Shown: positions 55,210-63,774 of the stretch, in pieces
Numbering within the stretch: the stretch's first letter is position 1
Layout of the letters: the number at the start of each line of letters is the position of its first letter
DNA from: Enterococcus diestrammenae
GTDB lineage: Bacteria; Bacillota; Bacilli; Lactobacillales; Enterococcaceae
Reading direction: 5' to 3'
Assembly: GCF_009933255.1 (NCBI RefSeq)
Contig: NZ_MAEI01000053.1
Location: 1 to 64,000, forward strand
Length of the DNA stretch: 64,000 nt
Notes under the pieces: model-generated
The model's input: the letters and a program-made list of their open reading frames with translations, nothing else
What the model was told of the DNA's origin: nothing
The model's database searches: none
Translations under genes and position numbers: made by a program

Positions 55210-55238
55210 AAAAAAATCCTCGAAATCACTTTCGAGGA
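55210..55238 (-). terminator. terminator with no known gene upstream
   Basis: TCCTCGAAA/TTTCGAGGA stem, four-base loop, then seven T on the minus strand. The nearest minus-strand gene start is 55050, so it ends no annotated gene: a small unannotated transcript from 55240-55440 is possible. Confidence 0.65.
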
Positions 55239-55389
55239 CCAAGGAAATATTGGATATGTTTTTGGACTTAGTAAATATAACTGTCTTGAATTAGAAAACT
55301 ATGAAACCTTCATCACCTAGCATTAAAAAAACAATCATAAAATTCACCGGTTGTCAGACGATTTTGAATACATTGACAACACCCCTGGT

Positions 55390-55418
55390 TTGTGAAGGGA
55401 TTTTCTTTGCGTTATACT
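55390..55418 (+). promoter_or_regulatory. promoter of the glyoxalase-like and phosphatase genes
   Basis: TTGTGA (55390-55395) and TATACT (55413-55418), 17-base spacer, 40 bases before the start codon. Confidence 0.65.
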
Positions 55419-55457
55419 TAGAATGAGTTAATCAATAAACGAACGGAAGTGACTGTG

Positions 55458-56084
55458 ATGAATATTCTCCAAATCCCTACTGGTGCGATTCAAGAAAACT
55501 GCTATCTTGTTTCCGACGAGCAACATCTACTAATCATCGATCCTGGCGCTGAAGCTGAAAAAATTATTGGTGTAATTGGCAAAAATGATGCTAAGCCGGT
55601 AGCAATTTTATTGACCCACACCCACTATGATCATATTGGAGCTGTCGATCAGCTGCGATACCACTACCAAATCCCGGTCTATGTGAGTCCTCTAGAAGAT
55701 GCTTGGCTCAGTGACCCCCAGATGAATCTTTCAGGTCTAGGGCGTCACGATGATATGGATGACGTCTTTATCCGCCCAGCAGATCACTTGTTTGAGCTAA
55801 AAGCCTACGATATCGCTGGTCTCCGCTTCGAAGTCGTGGCGACCCCCGGACATTCCATCGGCAGTGTCAGCTTTGTTTTTCCAGATTTTGTAGTTTCGGG
55901 AGATGCCTTATTTAGAGGAAGTATCGGTCGGACAGATTTACCGACTGGAAACTTAGAACAACTGTTGACCAGCATTCGGACGCAGCTCTTTACTCTCCCT
56001 AATGAGTTTCCGGTCTATCCAGGCCACGGAGCTCCTACCACCATCGAACGAGAAAAACGGTACAACCCTTTTTTCAACAACTAA
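55458..56084 (+). CDS. metallo-beta-lactamase-fold hydrolase, glyoxalase II-like
   Basis: A 208-residue hydrolase of the YqgX type. Zinc-binding LLTHTHYDHIGAV (THxHxDH) is at about 56-62; further ligands are in VATPGHSIGSV, VSGDALF and VYPGHG. It is expected to hydrolyse thioesters such as S-lactoylglutathione-like compounds; here the bacterial thiol is unknown. The ATG at 55458 lies six bases after GGAAGTGA. It is followed after 25 bases by the histidine phosphatase gene in the same direction. Confidence 0.9.
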   Translation: MNILQIPTGAIQENCYLVSDEQHLLIIDPGAEAEKIIGVIGKNDAKPVAILLTHTHYDHIGAVDQLRYHYQIPVYVSPLEDAWLSDPQMNLSGLGRHDDMDDVFIRPADHLFELKAYDIAGLRFEVVATPGHSIGSVSFVFPDFVVSGDALFRGSIGRTDLPTGNLEQLLTSIRTQLFTLPNEFPVYPGHGAPTTIEREKRYNPFFNN

Positions 56085-56109
56085 AAATAGGAAAATGAGG
56101 AATGTGTTT

Positions 56110-56811
56110 ATGACTACTGAACTGTACATCATCCGTCATGGAAAAACCATGTTCAACGCCTTGCAACGAGCCCAAGGTTGGTGCGATACCCCTCTGACTG
56201 CCAAAGGTGCCGAAGATATCCATTACCTCGGCTTAGGTCTAAGGGATCTGACATTTGCCGAAGCGGTTTCTAGCGATTCCGGCCGAGCCATCGAAACCAT
56301 GCGCCTGATCCTTGGAGAGACTCTTCAACAACCCAAACCACCTTACTCTATCGATAATCGGATTCGCGAATGGTGCTGGGGATCATTAGAAGGTGGCTAT
56401 GATTCTGAAATGTGGGGCGTCTTACCCCGCGTGCTCAACTTTAAAACTAGCGAACAAATGTGGGAAACCGATATTTCCTTTAAAGACATCGCTCACGCTG
56501 TCTATAGCGCGGATTCTGCTCATTGGGCGGAACCTTATGATGTAATCGCCCAACGAGTTTACTCCGGTTTTGAGGACATCGCCCATCGAATCGAGAAACA
56601 TGGCGGAGGAAAAGGGATCGTCGTCTCTCATGGCTTTACCATCGCTTTTTTGCTAAACCTGATCGATAGTACCCAACCGGTCCGTGTCGATTTACTTAAC
56701 GGTAGCGTCACTCGCCTTCTATACGCTGATGGTAAATTTACCATTGAAGAAATCGGCAACACCCAATATATTGCAAAAGGTCGAGAAATTTCACGAGGGC
56801 TATTGTCCTAG
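56110..56811 (+). CDS. histidine phosphatase family protein
   Basis: A 233-residue phosphatase of the phosphoglycerate mutase-like superfamily. The catalytic histidine is in YIIRHGKTMFN (about 10), with the second histidine in VVSHGFTIAF. Substrate unknown: many members act on sugar phosphates or nucleotides. ATG 56110 has AGGA ten bases upstream; a GTG at 56104 is less well placed. Cotranscribed with the glyoxalase-like gene; terminator at 56828. Confidence 0.88.
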   Translation: MTTELYIIRHGKTMFNALQRAQGWCDTPLTAKGAEDIHYLGLGLRDLTFAEAVSSDSGRAIETMRLILGETLQQPKPPYSIDNRIREWCWGSLEGGYDSEMWGVLPRVLNFKTSEQMWETDISFKDIAHAVYSADSAHWAEPYDVIAQRVYSGFEDIAHRIEKHGGGKGIVVSHGFTIAFLLNLIDSTQPVRVDLLNGSVTRLLYADGKFTIEEIGNTQYIAKGREISRGLLS

Positions 56812-56827
56812 AATATTTCGTCAAATG

Positions 56828-56873
56828 ACACCAACGATAATTGGCTCTACGGCAATCATCGTTGGTGTTTTTC
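56828..56873 (+). terminator. terminator of the hydrolase-phosphatase operon
   Basis: ACACCAACGAT/ATCGTTGGTGT stem, then five T. Confidence 0.85.
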
Positions 56874-57001
56874 TTTAAATTTTTATAAGGATGAAGTCCT
56901 CTTACGAAATCGGTTGGTTTTACTAGCAAAAAACGCTATACTTTCAGTTATGTGGCTTTTACTTATCGGAAAAGCCCTTTATTATGAAAGGAATGATTCC
57001 C

Positions 57002-57835
57002 TTGTTTTTATTAAATATTGTAAAAGCGATTCTTCTCGGTATCATCGAAGGTATCACTGAATGGCTACCAATTTCCAGTACCGGTCACCTAATTCTAGCA
57101 GATGAGTTTATCAAACTTGATATGCCGCCAGACTTTATGACGATGTTCAATGTTGTGATCCAGCTAGGGGCGATTTTAGCCGTCATTTTTCTTTATTTCA
57201 ATAAACTGAACCCCTTTGCTCCCTCAAAATCCGAAGTCGAAAAAAAGGAAACGTGGTCCTTGTGGTTCAAAGTGGTCGTCGCCGTGATCCCTTCAGTGAT
57301 TATTGGCTTGCCTTTGGATGATTGGTTGGATGCGAATTTCCATCACTTTTTACCTGTTGCCATCATGTTAATCGTCTATGGGATTGCTTTCATCGTCGTG
57401 GAAAAACGCAACAAAACAGTCAAGCCAAAATGTACCACCCTAAATGATTTTACGTATAAGGCGGCTTTGTTAGTCGGAATGTTCCAAGTCCTCTCATTAG
57501 TGCCTGGGACTTCTCGTTCCGGTGCAACTATCTTAGGAGGAATCCTAATCGGTGCCTCGCGCTTTGTTGCAACCGAGTTTTCATTCTTCATGGGAATTCC
57601 TACCATGTTAGGGGCAAGCGGCTTAAAAGTCCTAAAATTCCTTCTTAAGGGCAATAGTTTTGACTTCCAAAGCGCTATCGTCTTATTAGTCGGAACGCTG
57701 GTCAGCTTTGTAGTCTCCATTCTCGCGATTAAATTCTTAATGAACTATTTGAAGAAAAACGATTTCACCGTCTTCGGTTGGTACCGCATTGTATTAGGTG
57801 CAATCTTGATTGGTTATTGGCTGATAGCAATGTAA
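57002..57835 (+). CDS. uppP: undecaprenyl-diphosphatase
   Basis: A 277-residue membrane enzyme (BacA/UppP) that recycles undecaprenyl carrier for cell-wall synthesis and confers bacitracin tolerance. The motifs [14 protein letters not shown] and [10 protein letters not shown] hold the active site; about eight hydrophobic helices. The TTG at 57002 ([13 protein letters not shown]) is favoured: AAAGGA lies nine bases upstream and the length matches the family; ATG 56984 is the alternative. Monocistronic. Confidence 0.94.
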   Translation: MFLLNIVKAILLGIIEGITEWLPISSTGHLILADEFIKLDMPPDFMTMFNVVIQLGAILAVIFLYFNKLNPFAPSKSEVEKKETWSLWFKVVVAVIPSVIIGLPLDDWLDANFHHFLPVAIMLIVYGIAFIVVEKRNKTVKPKCTTLNDFTYKAALLVGMFQVLSLVPGTSRSGATILGGILIGASRFVATEFSFFMGIPTMLGASGLKVLKFLLKGNSFDFQSAIVLLVGTLVSFVVSILAIKFLMNYLKKNDFTVFGWYRIVLGAILIGYWLIAM

Positions 57836-57953
57836 GGATTAAGGATATCGGCCGTTTTGTAAAGATTCGTTTTAGCGTAAAACTAAGGTGACCCTTGACT
57901 GAAAGAATCAGAAAATCTCCGTTCTGGTGGTCCAGCTCTTAATTAGCCAAATT

Positions 57954-58000
57954 AGAAGCTTATCTTCCCCTATTTTCAGGAAGATAAGCTTCTTTTTGCA
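57954..58000 (+). terminator. terminator of uppP
   Basis: AGAAGCTTATCTTCC/GGAAGATAAGCTTCT, perfect 15-base arms, then TTTTTGC. Confidence 0.88.
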
Positions 58001-58096
58001 AGTAACGTCTGATAAATGTCACACAGCAAAAGATAGCACAATATCTTAGTGAGAAAGCCGGCCGGTCTTGCTTCCAGAGAATGCCTCGAGTGGAAG

Positions 58097-58230
58097 TAGG
58101 ACCGGTAAATACCAACTAAAGAACCGTTGTCATTTTGCTAGCTCATCTTAGCGAACTCTGCTTAGATGAACTGTATGCGATATGTTTCTGATAGCTCCTT
58201 ACCGAAGTCAAACATGTTGTAAGTCCAACA
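58097..58230 (+). repeat. dispersed intergenic repeat, copy 3
   Basis: GGACCGGTAAATACCAA..ACAA..TGTCATT, CTCATCTTAGCG and CTGCTTAGATGAACTGTATGCG align by eye with 10160-10260 and 63405-63560. No gene in 58001-58431 apart from this repeat. Confidence 0.6.
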
Positions 58231-58431
58231 AAATCGTTGGACAACAACAAGTAATTTGCTAGCGTAAAAGGCCTAATTGGTGTTTCTAGTTCACAGTTTT
58301 AAACCTCATCTTTTACTTGGCTCGATCTTTTACGTCCATCCTTGAGAAACACTATCGTTCTCATGTAAGCGTTTCTATTATCAATTAGGGAAAACAATAT
58401 GATAGTCTTGTAGTGAAAGAAGGTGTCCGTA

Positions 58432-60375
58432 ATGGGAAAAGACGAAAAACGAGCATGGCTCTCTACGTTACTGTGTTTAGCTTTTATGATTGCTGGTCGT
58501 ATCGCACAAGCAATGGCCCTCACTTGGTTTCCCCTCCTCTTTATAATTGCTATTATTTTTGGCGGGTGGAAACAAACTAGCGAAGGCCTGCAAGAACTCA
58601 TACACAAACAAACTCTCAATGTGGATTTGCTAATGGCATTAGCTGCGATTGGTGCCTGCATCATCGGAAATTGGTTTGAAGGGGCGATGTTAACCTTTAT
58701 CTTTTGTCTCAGTGGTTTTTTAGAGGAATATACCACTAACAAAAGCCGCAAAGAAATCACTGCGCTCATGAACCTGCAACCAACCTTGGCACTGAAGTAC
58801 TTTCCTGATGGTTCCCTTGAAGAAGTACCAGTCGAAGAAGTCGCCGTGGGAGATTTACTAATGGTTCCCAAAGGCGGCACCATTCCCATCGATGGCATCA
58901 TTACCAAAGGCAACTCCCCAATCAACGAAGCAGCCATCAACGGGGAATCCCTCCCTGCGGAAAAAACGGTTGGCGCTGAGGTTTACGGTGGTACTCTCAA
59001 TCTTGGCAACGCCCTCACCGTAAAAGTTCGGACGGTAGCCAGCGATACGGTAATGGCAAAAATAGTCAAATTGGTGGAAGAAGCTGAAAATCAGCCGACT
59101 AAAACAGCGACTTTTATCAATAAAATCGAAAATATCTATGTAAAAATGGTACTCATCGCGGTTCCTCTAATGATTTTTCTACCCTACTTCTTTTTAGGTT
59201 GGAGTTGGCATGAAAGCTTTTATCGTGGCATGGTCCTTTTGGTGGTTGCTTCACCTTGTGCACTAGTCGCTTCTGCCACACCAGCTACTTTGGCAGCAAT
59301 CTCGGCAGGAGCTAAAAATGGTATTTTGGTCAAAGGTGGCGCTGCCTTGGAACGCCTCTCCCACTTGCGAGCTATCACATTTGATAAAACCGGTACCCTG
59401 ACAGAAGGACGGCCAGTGGTTACAGATGCAGTGTTTATTGAAGACTCATTGCTAGTCCGACAGATGTTATTGGCGATGGAGTCCCAGACAACCCATCCAT
59501 TATCAACGGCGATTATTGACTATTTAAGCGAAACTACCCCGCTTGAGGAAAATTGGCAGGATTTACCGGTCGAAGAAGTCACGGGCTTTGGCCTCCAATG
59601 TCAACTGGAAGGCCAGCTCTGGCGGGTGGGTAAATATCAGTTTGCTGATCAACAAGCCCAACCCCTCAGTAAAAAACAAGAAAGCCAGATTCAACAGCTC
59701 CTAGCTAGCGGCAAAACATTGATCTATCTGACCAGAGCCGGTCAACTGCTGGCCTTCTTAGCCTTACAAGACGTCGCCAAGCCAGAAGCCTACCAAGTGA
59801 TTAACTATTTCAAAGACCAAAAAATATATACTTCCATGCTGACTGGCGATAATTATGAAACAGCCAGTGTAATTAGCCGAAATCTTGGTCTGGATGCCTT
59901 CCAAGCCAACTGTTTACCAGAGGATAAAGCAAAAATTATCGCGGAACTTGGGGAGACTCACGGTGTCAACGTAATGGTAGGGGATGGGATTAACGATGCC
60001 CCTGCCCTAGCAAACGCAGCAATCGGTGTGGCAATGGGTGAAGGAACGGATTTGGCAGTTGATGTCGCGGACATGGTCTTGATGAAAAATGATTTACGAA
60101 AACTTCAGATGGCCCATCAGCACGCACAAAAACTGGAACGAGTCATTAAACAAAATATCATCTTTTCCATCGGCGTCATCTTACTTTTGATTCTCTCAAA
60201 TTTTGTCCAAATACTAACTTTACCGCTGGGTGTCATCGGTCATGAAGGTAGCACCATCTTAGTCATCTTAAATGGCCTACGCCTTTTGCGCATGAAATCG
60301 ATCCCTGAAAGCAACCACGCTTGCGCTCCTTGTCCTTTGCAAAGCTCGACCAAGAAAGAACCAAAGATTGTTTAA
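58432..60375 (+). CDS. P1B-type heavy-metal transporting ATPase
   Basis: A 647-residue P-type ATPase. No N-terminal heavy-metal-binding domain. Conserved features: TGES-like NGES in the actuator domain, ASPCALVASATPATLAAI (SPC, about 273), phosphorylation site DKTGT (about 317), GDGINDAPAL, and a C-terminal HEGSTILVILNGLRLL. SPC with HEGST points to the P1B-4 group (Co, Fe(II) or Zn efflux, like PfeT/ZosA, PerR-controlled in Bacillus). The end has CAPC, an unusual CxxC. The ATG at 58432 has AAGGTG six bases upstream. Metal is inferred. Confidence 0.9.
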   Translation: MGKDEKRAWLSTLLCLAFMIAGRIAQAMALTWFPLLFIIAIIFGGWKQTSEGLQELIHKQTLNVDLLMALAAIGACIIGNWFEGAMLTFIFCLSGFLEEYTTNKSRKEITALMNLQPTLALKYFPDGSLEEVPVEEVAVGDLLMVPKGGTIPIDGIITKGNSPINEAAINGESLPAEKTVGAEVYGGTLNLGNALTVKVRTVASDTVMAKIVKLVEEAENQPTKTATFINKIENIYVKMVLIAVPLMIFLPYFFLGWSWHESFYRGMVLLVVASPCALVASATPATLAAISAGAKNGILVKGGAALERLSHLRAITFDKTGTLTEGRPVVTDAVFIEDSLLVRQMLLAMESQTTHPLSTAIIDYLSETTPLEENWQDLPVEEVTGFGLQCQLEGQLWRVGKYQFADQQAQPLSKKQESQIQQLLASGKTLIYLTRAGQLLAFLALQDVAKPEAYQVINYFKDQKIYTSMLTGDNYETASVISRNLGLDAFQANCLPEDKAKIIAELGETHGVNVMVGDGINDAPALANAAIGVAMGEGTDLAVDVADMVLMKNDLRKLQMAHQHAQKLERVIKQNIIFSIGVILLLILSNFVQILTLPLGVIGHEGSTILVILNGLRLLRMKSIPESNHACAPCPLQSSTKKEPKIV

Positions 60376-60445
60376 GTTACCGATATGAAAAGGGTAGCCA
60401 GCCGATCGTAGAAAAGGTGAAATTTCATCATACCTTAGTCTAATC

Positions 60446-60497
60446 AAAAAAGCTTCTCTTCCAAGAGTTCACACATCTTGAAAGAGAAGCTTTTTTA
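60446..60497 (+). terminator. terminator of the ATPase gene
   Basis: AAAAAAGCTTCTCTT/AAGAGAAGCTTTTTT arms with inner CCAAGA/TCTTG pairing. Confidence 0.9.
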
Positions 60498-60590
60498 CTG
60501 CCTTACGTAGGCCATTTTTTCAGATTAGGGTACGAAACAGGAGCGTCTATCATCCCTCTGTTTCGCAAATTCCACGCACCAGGCCAGGCA

Positions 60591-61214
60591 TCAGGTATTT
60601 TTGATAACCATCCCATCGATGATATCCACGGCATCTTCACTATTATTGATGATTGCCTCTAAGCGCTCATAAATTTCTTTCCATTTAATCACTTCAATAG
60701 GATCTTTTTCTTCTGTGAACAAATCTTTCTTCAAGCGAGAATACAAACGATCCGCTTCCGATTCAATCGTATTGACTTCATCAATCATGGATTTCAAAGT
60801 TTTTGAATGTTTAAATTTAGGAAATTCGCCTGTCGCGGTATGTACCCCTTTGGCTGCCGTCACGATCATATCCACGAAAACATCTGTTTCCGGACGCATT
60901 TTTTCGATAACTAAGTTTTCAAAAAGGTAAGTCACACCATTGATACCATCTAAAATATCATCAATTCGTTCCGAAATCACCAAGATGTCTTCCCGATCGA
61001 TGGGAGTGATAAAAGCATCATAAAGTTCGTTAGTCAGCTCCGTCACGATGGTATCGGCTTCTTTTTCCAATTTATGGATTTTTTCTGCCTCAAGGGATAA
61101 GGTCGCAGGCTCATAGTTTCGCACCAAGCTTGCCAAAATTTCTGCTGCTTGATGAGCGTTATCTGCCAAATGTTCCATTGCCTTGAAGAAATCATATTGT
61201 TTTTTTCGTGCCAT
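60591..61214 (-). CDS. DUF47 PhoU-like partner of Pit
   Basis: A 207-residue all-helical protein of the DUF47 family (YkaA/PhoU-related). Repeated E-A-D and DREDI..SERIDDILDGIN helices carry clustered acidic residues that bind metal. It is encoded with the phosphate transporter Pit, as is normal for this family, and likely regulates it. About 120 bases after pit in the same direction. Confidence 0.92.
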   Translation of the reverse strand: MARKKQYDFFKAMEHLADNAHQAAEILASLVRNYEPATLSLEAEKIHKLEKEADTIVTELTNELYDAFITPIDREDILVISERIDDILDGINGVTYLFENLVIEKMRPETDVFVDMIVTAAKGVHTATGEFPKFKHSKTLKSMIDEVNTIESEADRLYSRLKKDLFTEEKDPIEVIKWKEIYERLEAIINNSEDAVDIIDGMVIKNT

Positions 61215-61336
61215 CTTCTGTACACTCCTTCATCATTGTGCTGCCAGTTATGTCTTTTGATTGAAATCGACCAACAGCCTAGCTTACTATTATTCTAAAA
61301 CAACGCTACTGTCTTTTGCTCTTAAACTAGGGACGT

Positions 61337-62356
61337 TTAAAAAATAGCGATAAATAATTTTGCCATCACAAAAGCGATTAACCCACACCCTGGGAAAGTC
61401 ATCACCCAAGCAAAGATCATCTCTTTAACAATTCGCCAATCGACACTAGAAAGTCGTCTGGAAGCTCCGACACCCATGATTGCAGTTGTTTTGGTATGAG
61501 TGGTGGAAACCGGAATCCCAAAAACGGAAGCTAAAAATAGACAAACCGCTGCGCTCAAATCCGCCGAAAACCCTTGATAAGTTTCTAGCTTTACCATGTC
61601 CATACCGACAGATTTGATAATTTTCATCCCACCGACAGAAGTCCCAAAGCCCATCGTCAAGGAACATAAAGCCATCACCCATAAAGGAATCGTAAAGCCA
61701 TTTCCTGTTTTTTCAGCTAAACCATTATAAAACAGTCCTAGCATGAAAACCCCCATGAATTTTTGACCATCTTGGGCACCATGCAAGAAGGCATTAGCCG
61801 CTGCTGCACCTGCTTGGCCGATGGTAAAGAATTTGTTGGCCTTGCGTCGTTGGACATTTTTAAAGATAGCCACAATAAATTTAGTAACTAAATAACCGCC
61901 ACCAAAGCCCATAATCGTCGAAACGACCAAACCAATGATAACTTTGACCCATTCGCCGCCGTTAACCGCTCCCAATCCACCTAAAGCCATAGCTGATCCC
62001 GTCAATCCGGCAATCAAGGCATGGGATTCACTAGTTGGAATACCAAAATACCAAGCCGCCACCGCCCAGACGACGATTGAAAACAGTGAAGCCGCCAAAG
62101 CCACTTGGGAAGCGCGAATATCCCCCGCGGCATCGAAACTCACAATATTACTAATCGTCTCGGCAACTTGCGAGTTGAAAACTGTCATCACCAACGCTCC
62201 GAGAAAGTTCATGATTACCGCGATGCCAATCGCGACATTCGGTTTCAATACCCGAGTCGACACCGCCGTCGCGATAGCATTTGGTGCATCGGTCCAGCCG
62301 TTGACGAAGATGACCCCCATGACCAATACGACGGTCACAATCAATGCAATACTCAC
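61337..62356 (-). CDS. pit: low-affinity inorganic phosphate transporter
   Basis: A 339-residue PiT-family permease. The signature FVNGWTDAPNAIATAV is near the N-terminus and GIPTSESHALIAG and GIPVSTTHTKTTAIMG mark the two ProDom repeats; about ten membrane helices. The GTG at 62356 is favoured: GGTGGTG precedes it and MSIALIVTVV matches the family start; TTG 62371 is the alternative. Upstream of the DUF47 gene, its usual operon partner. Confidence 0.93.
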   Translation of the reverse strand: MSIALIVTVVLVMGVIFVNGWTDAPNAIATAVSTRVLKPNVAIGIAVIMNFLGALVMTVFNSQVAETISNIVSFDAAGDIRASQVALAASLFSIVVWAVAAWYFGIPTSESHALIAGLTGSAMALGGLGAVNGGEWVKVIIGLVVSTIMGFGGGYLVTKFIVAIFKNVQRRKANKFFTIGQAGAAAANAFLHGAQDGQKFMGVFMLGLFYNGLAEKTGNGFTIPLWVMALCSLTMGFGTSVGGMKIIKSVGMDMVKLETYQGFSADLSAAVCLFLASVFGIPVSTTHTKTTAIMGVGASRRLSSVDWRIVKEMIFAWVMTFPGCGLIAFVMAKLFIAIF

Positions 62357-62371
62357 TAAGCACACCACCAA

Positions 62372-62861
62372 AATTTATTTTATTGTCTAAGTTATCGTAA
62401 CACAGTTTCCTTACTTGCTACTTAAATGCTCTCCAAGCAAGGCAAACCTCTATCATTCTAACTTTTTTTTCCCCCTGTCGCAATAGCCAGCCACATATTT
62501 GCTAGCAACAATAAACCATTATTGCTCACAGAATGGCAAAAAATTTTTCTATCATGCATTTTTTGTTCTTTACCAAAAGAAAAAACGTTTTATTCTGGAT
62601 TGAAATTTATGGCTTTTTTACAAGTAAAAGCCGAAGAATATCCCACATAATCTGCTTCTAATCTCGAATGCCCCCGAATAATGCCAGCGAATAAAGCCGA
62701 AACCGGACTTACAAAAACATAGCACTAGTATCCCCTTCATTCTCGCAGATTAAAAGAGTGCGTTGATCCTTTTTGATGACTCTTCAAGCTAAGAAACACC
62801 AATAACTTTCCCTTCATAGTTAAGAAATGACTGTTAAGGGAAAATTCTTTACATTCTTTTA
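62372..62861. other. gene-free stretch before rpsT
   Basis: No supported gene. A small GGCTTTTTTAC/GTAAAAGCC pair near 62610-62630 is the only structure seen. Confidence 0.35.
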
Positions 62862-62890
62862 TTGCAATGCGATAAAGGTTTAGGTATAAT
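62862..62890 (+). promoter_or_regulatory. rpsT promoter
   Basis: TTGCAA (62862-62867) and TATAAT (62885-62890), 17-base spacer, near consensus. Confidence 0.85.
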
Positions 62891-62903
62891 GACTAGTGTT
62901 GAT

Positions 62904-62936
62904 TTGTACGATTTTATTCGTACAATACTTTTTTTT
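62904..62936 (+). promoter_or_regulatory. terminator-like hairpin in the rpsT leader
   Basis: TTGTACGA/TCGTACAA (eight perfect pairs, six-base loop) followed by eight T, in the leader between the promoter and the ribosome site. It has the form of an intrinsic terminator, so it may act as an attenuator for S20 synthesis. Confidence 0.65.
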
Positions 62937-62952
62937 CGGAGGTGAATATCCC

Positions 62953-63207
62953 ATGCCAAACATTGAATCTGCAATCAAACGCGTAAAAACAAGTGAAGTG
63001 GCTACTGCTAAAAACGCTTCTCAAGTCAGCGCAATGCGTACAGCTATCAAAAAATTTGAACAAGCAGTCGAAGCAGGTGCCGATAATGTAGATGCGTTGT
63101 ACAAAGACGCTATCAAAGCTATCGATATGGCTGAAACAAAAGGCCTGATCCACAAAAACAAAGCAAACCGCGACAAGTCTCGTCTGACTAGCAAACTTGC
63201 GAAATAA
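62953..63207 (+). CDS. rpsT: 30S ribosomal protein S20
   Basis: An 84-residue basic helical protein that binds 16S r[23 protein letters not shown] at the start and [16 protein letters not shown] at the end are the family pattern. ATG 62953 has CGGAGGTGA seven bases upstream. The leader carries a terminator-like hairpin at 62904-62936. Monocistronic. Confidence 0.96.
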   Translation: MPNIESAIKRVKTSEVATAKNASQVSAMRTAIKKFEQAVEAGADNVDALYKDAIKAIDMAETKGLIHKNKANRDKSRLTSKLAK

Positions 63208-63234
63208 ACCGAGCTGCCCTTCTAGGTTAGCTTT

Positions 63235-63280
63235 AAAAGCTCCGCCAGAGGATTTATCCTCTAGCGGAGCTTTTTTTTAA
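63235..63280 (+). terminator. terminator of rpsT
   Basis: AAAGCTCCGC/GCGGAGCTTT with inner AGAGGA/TCCTCT, then eight T. Confidence 0.92.
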
Positions 63281-63282
63281 AG

Positions 63283-63613
63283 AACTTATCAAAAATTAAC
63301 CTCCAGAAAGCCTGATGTATCGGAAATGAAGTGGTGTATCATAGCGTCATTGAGATGCTCGAAAAAGGTGAAATTTAGCGATTTGGGACTTGGGTTGACG
63401 GTAGCTAGACCGGAAAATACCAAATACAAAACAATTTGTCACTTTCCTCTGAGCTTCAAACTTAGAGTAAGTATCATAAGTGCCACCAACTCTAAGTACT
63501 TTTGCTAGTCTTTTTCAGCCTTCTCTGCTTAGAAATGACTGTATGGGCAATTTTTTATAGTCATCTCAGTCTATAGAGCTGCTGTCAATCCAATTCTGCT
63601 CCGCTAAATCTCA
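63283..63613 (+). repeat. dispersed intergenic repeat, copy 4
   Basis: Aligns by eye with 10040-10318 across about 300 bases: the same order of blocks AAAAATTAASCTCC, TGAAATTTAGCGA, TAGACC..AAATACAA, CTTAGAAATGACTSTATG and a CTGTCA...CAAT end. No coding frame is conserved. It starts right after the rpsT terminator. Confidence 0.6.
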
Positions 63614-63693
63614 CCTTTTTCCCGGTATATGCTACCTTACAAGAAAATAATTTGCTGAATTTACGATGCAAAGGGAATAAATCGCTTATCGCT

Positions 63694-63733
63694 AAAATAG
63701 GGTGGACTCGCTGGAAGCGAGTTGCCCTGTTTT
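63694..63733 (-). terminator. terminator of the recQ-like gene
   Basis: AAAATAGGG..ACTCGCT/GCGAGT..CCCTGTTTT stem with a T run on the minus strand. Confidence 0.75.
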
Positions 63734-63774
63734 CTTATTAACCAGACTCGGTAGCTTAAATTGAATTCTTAACT

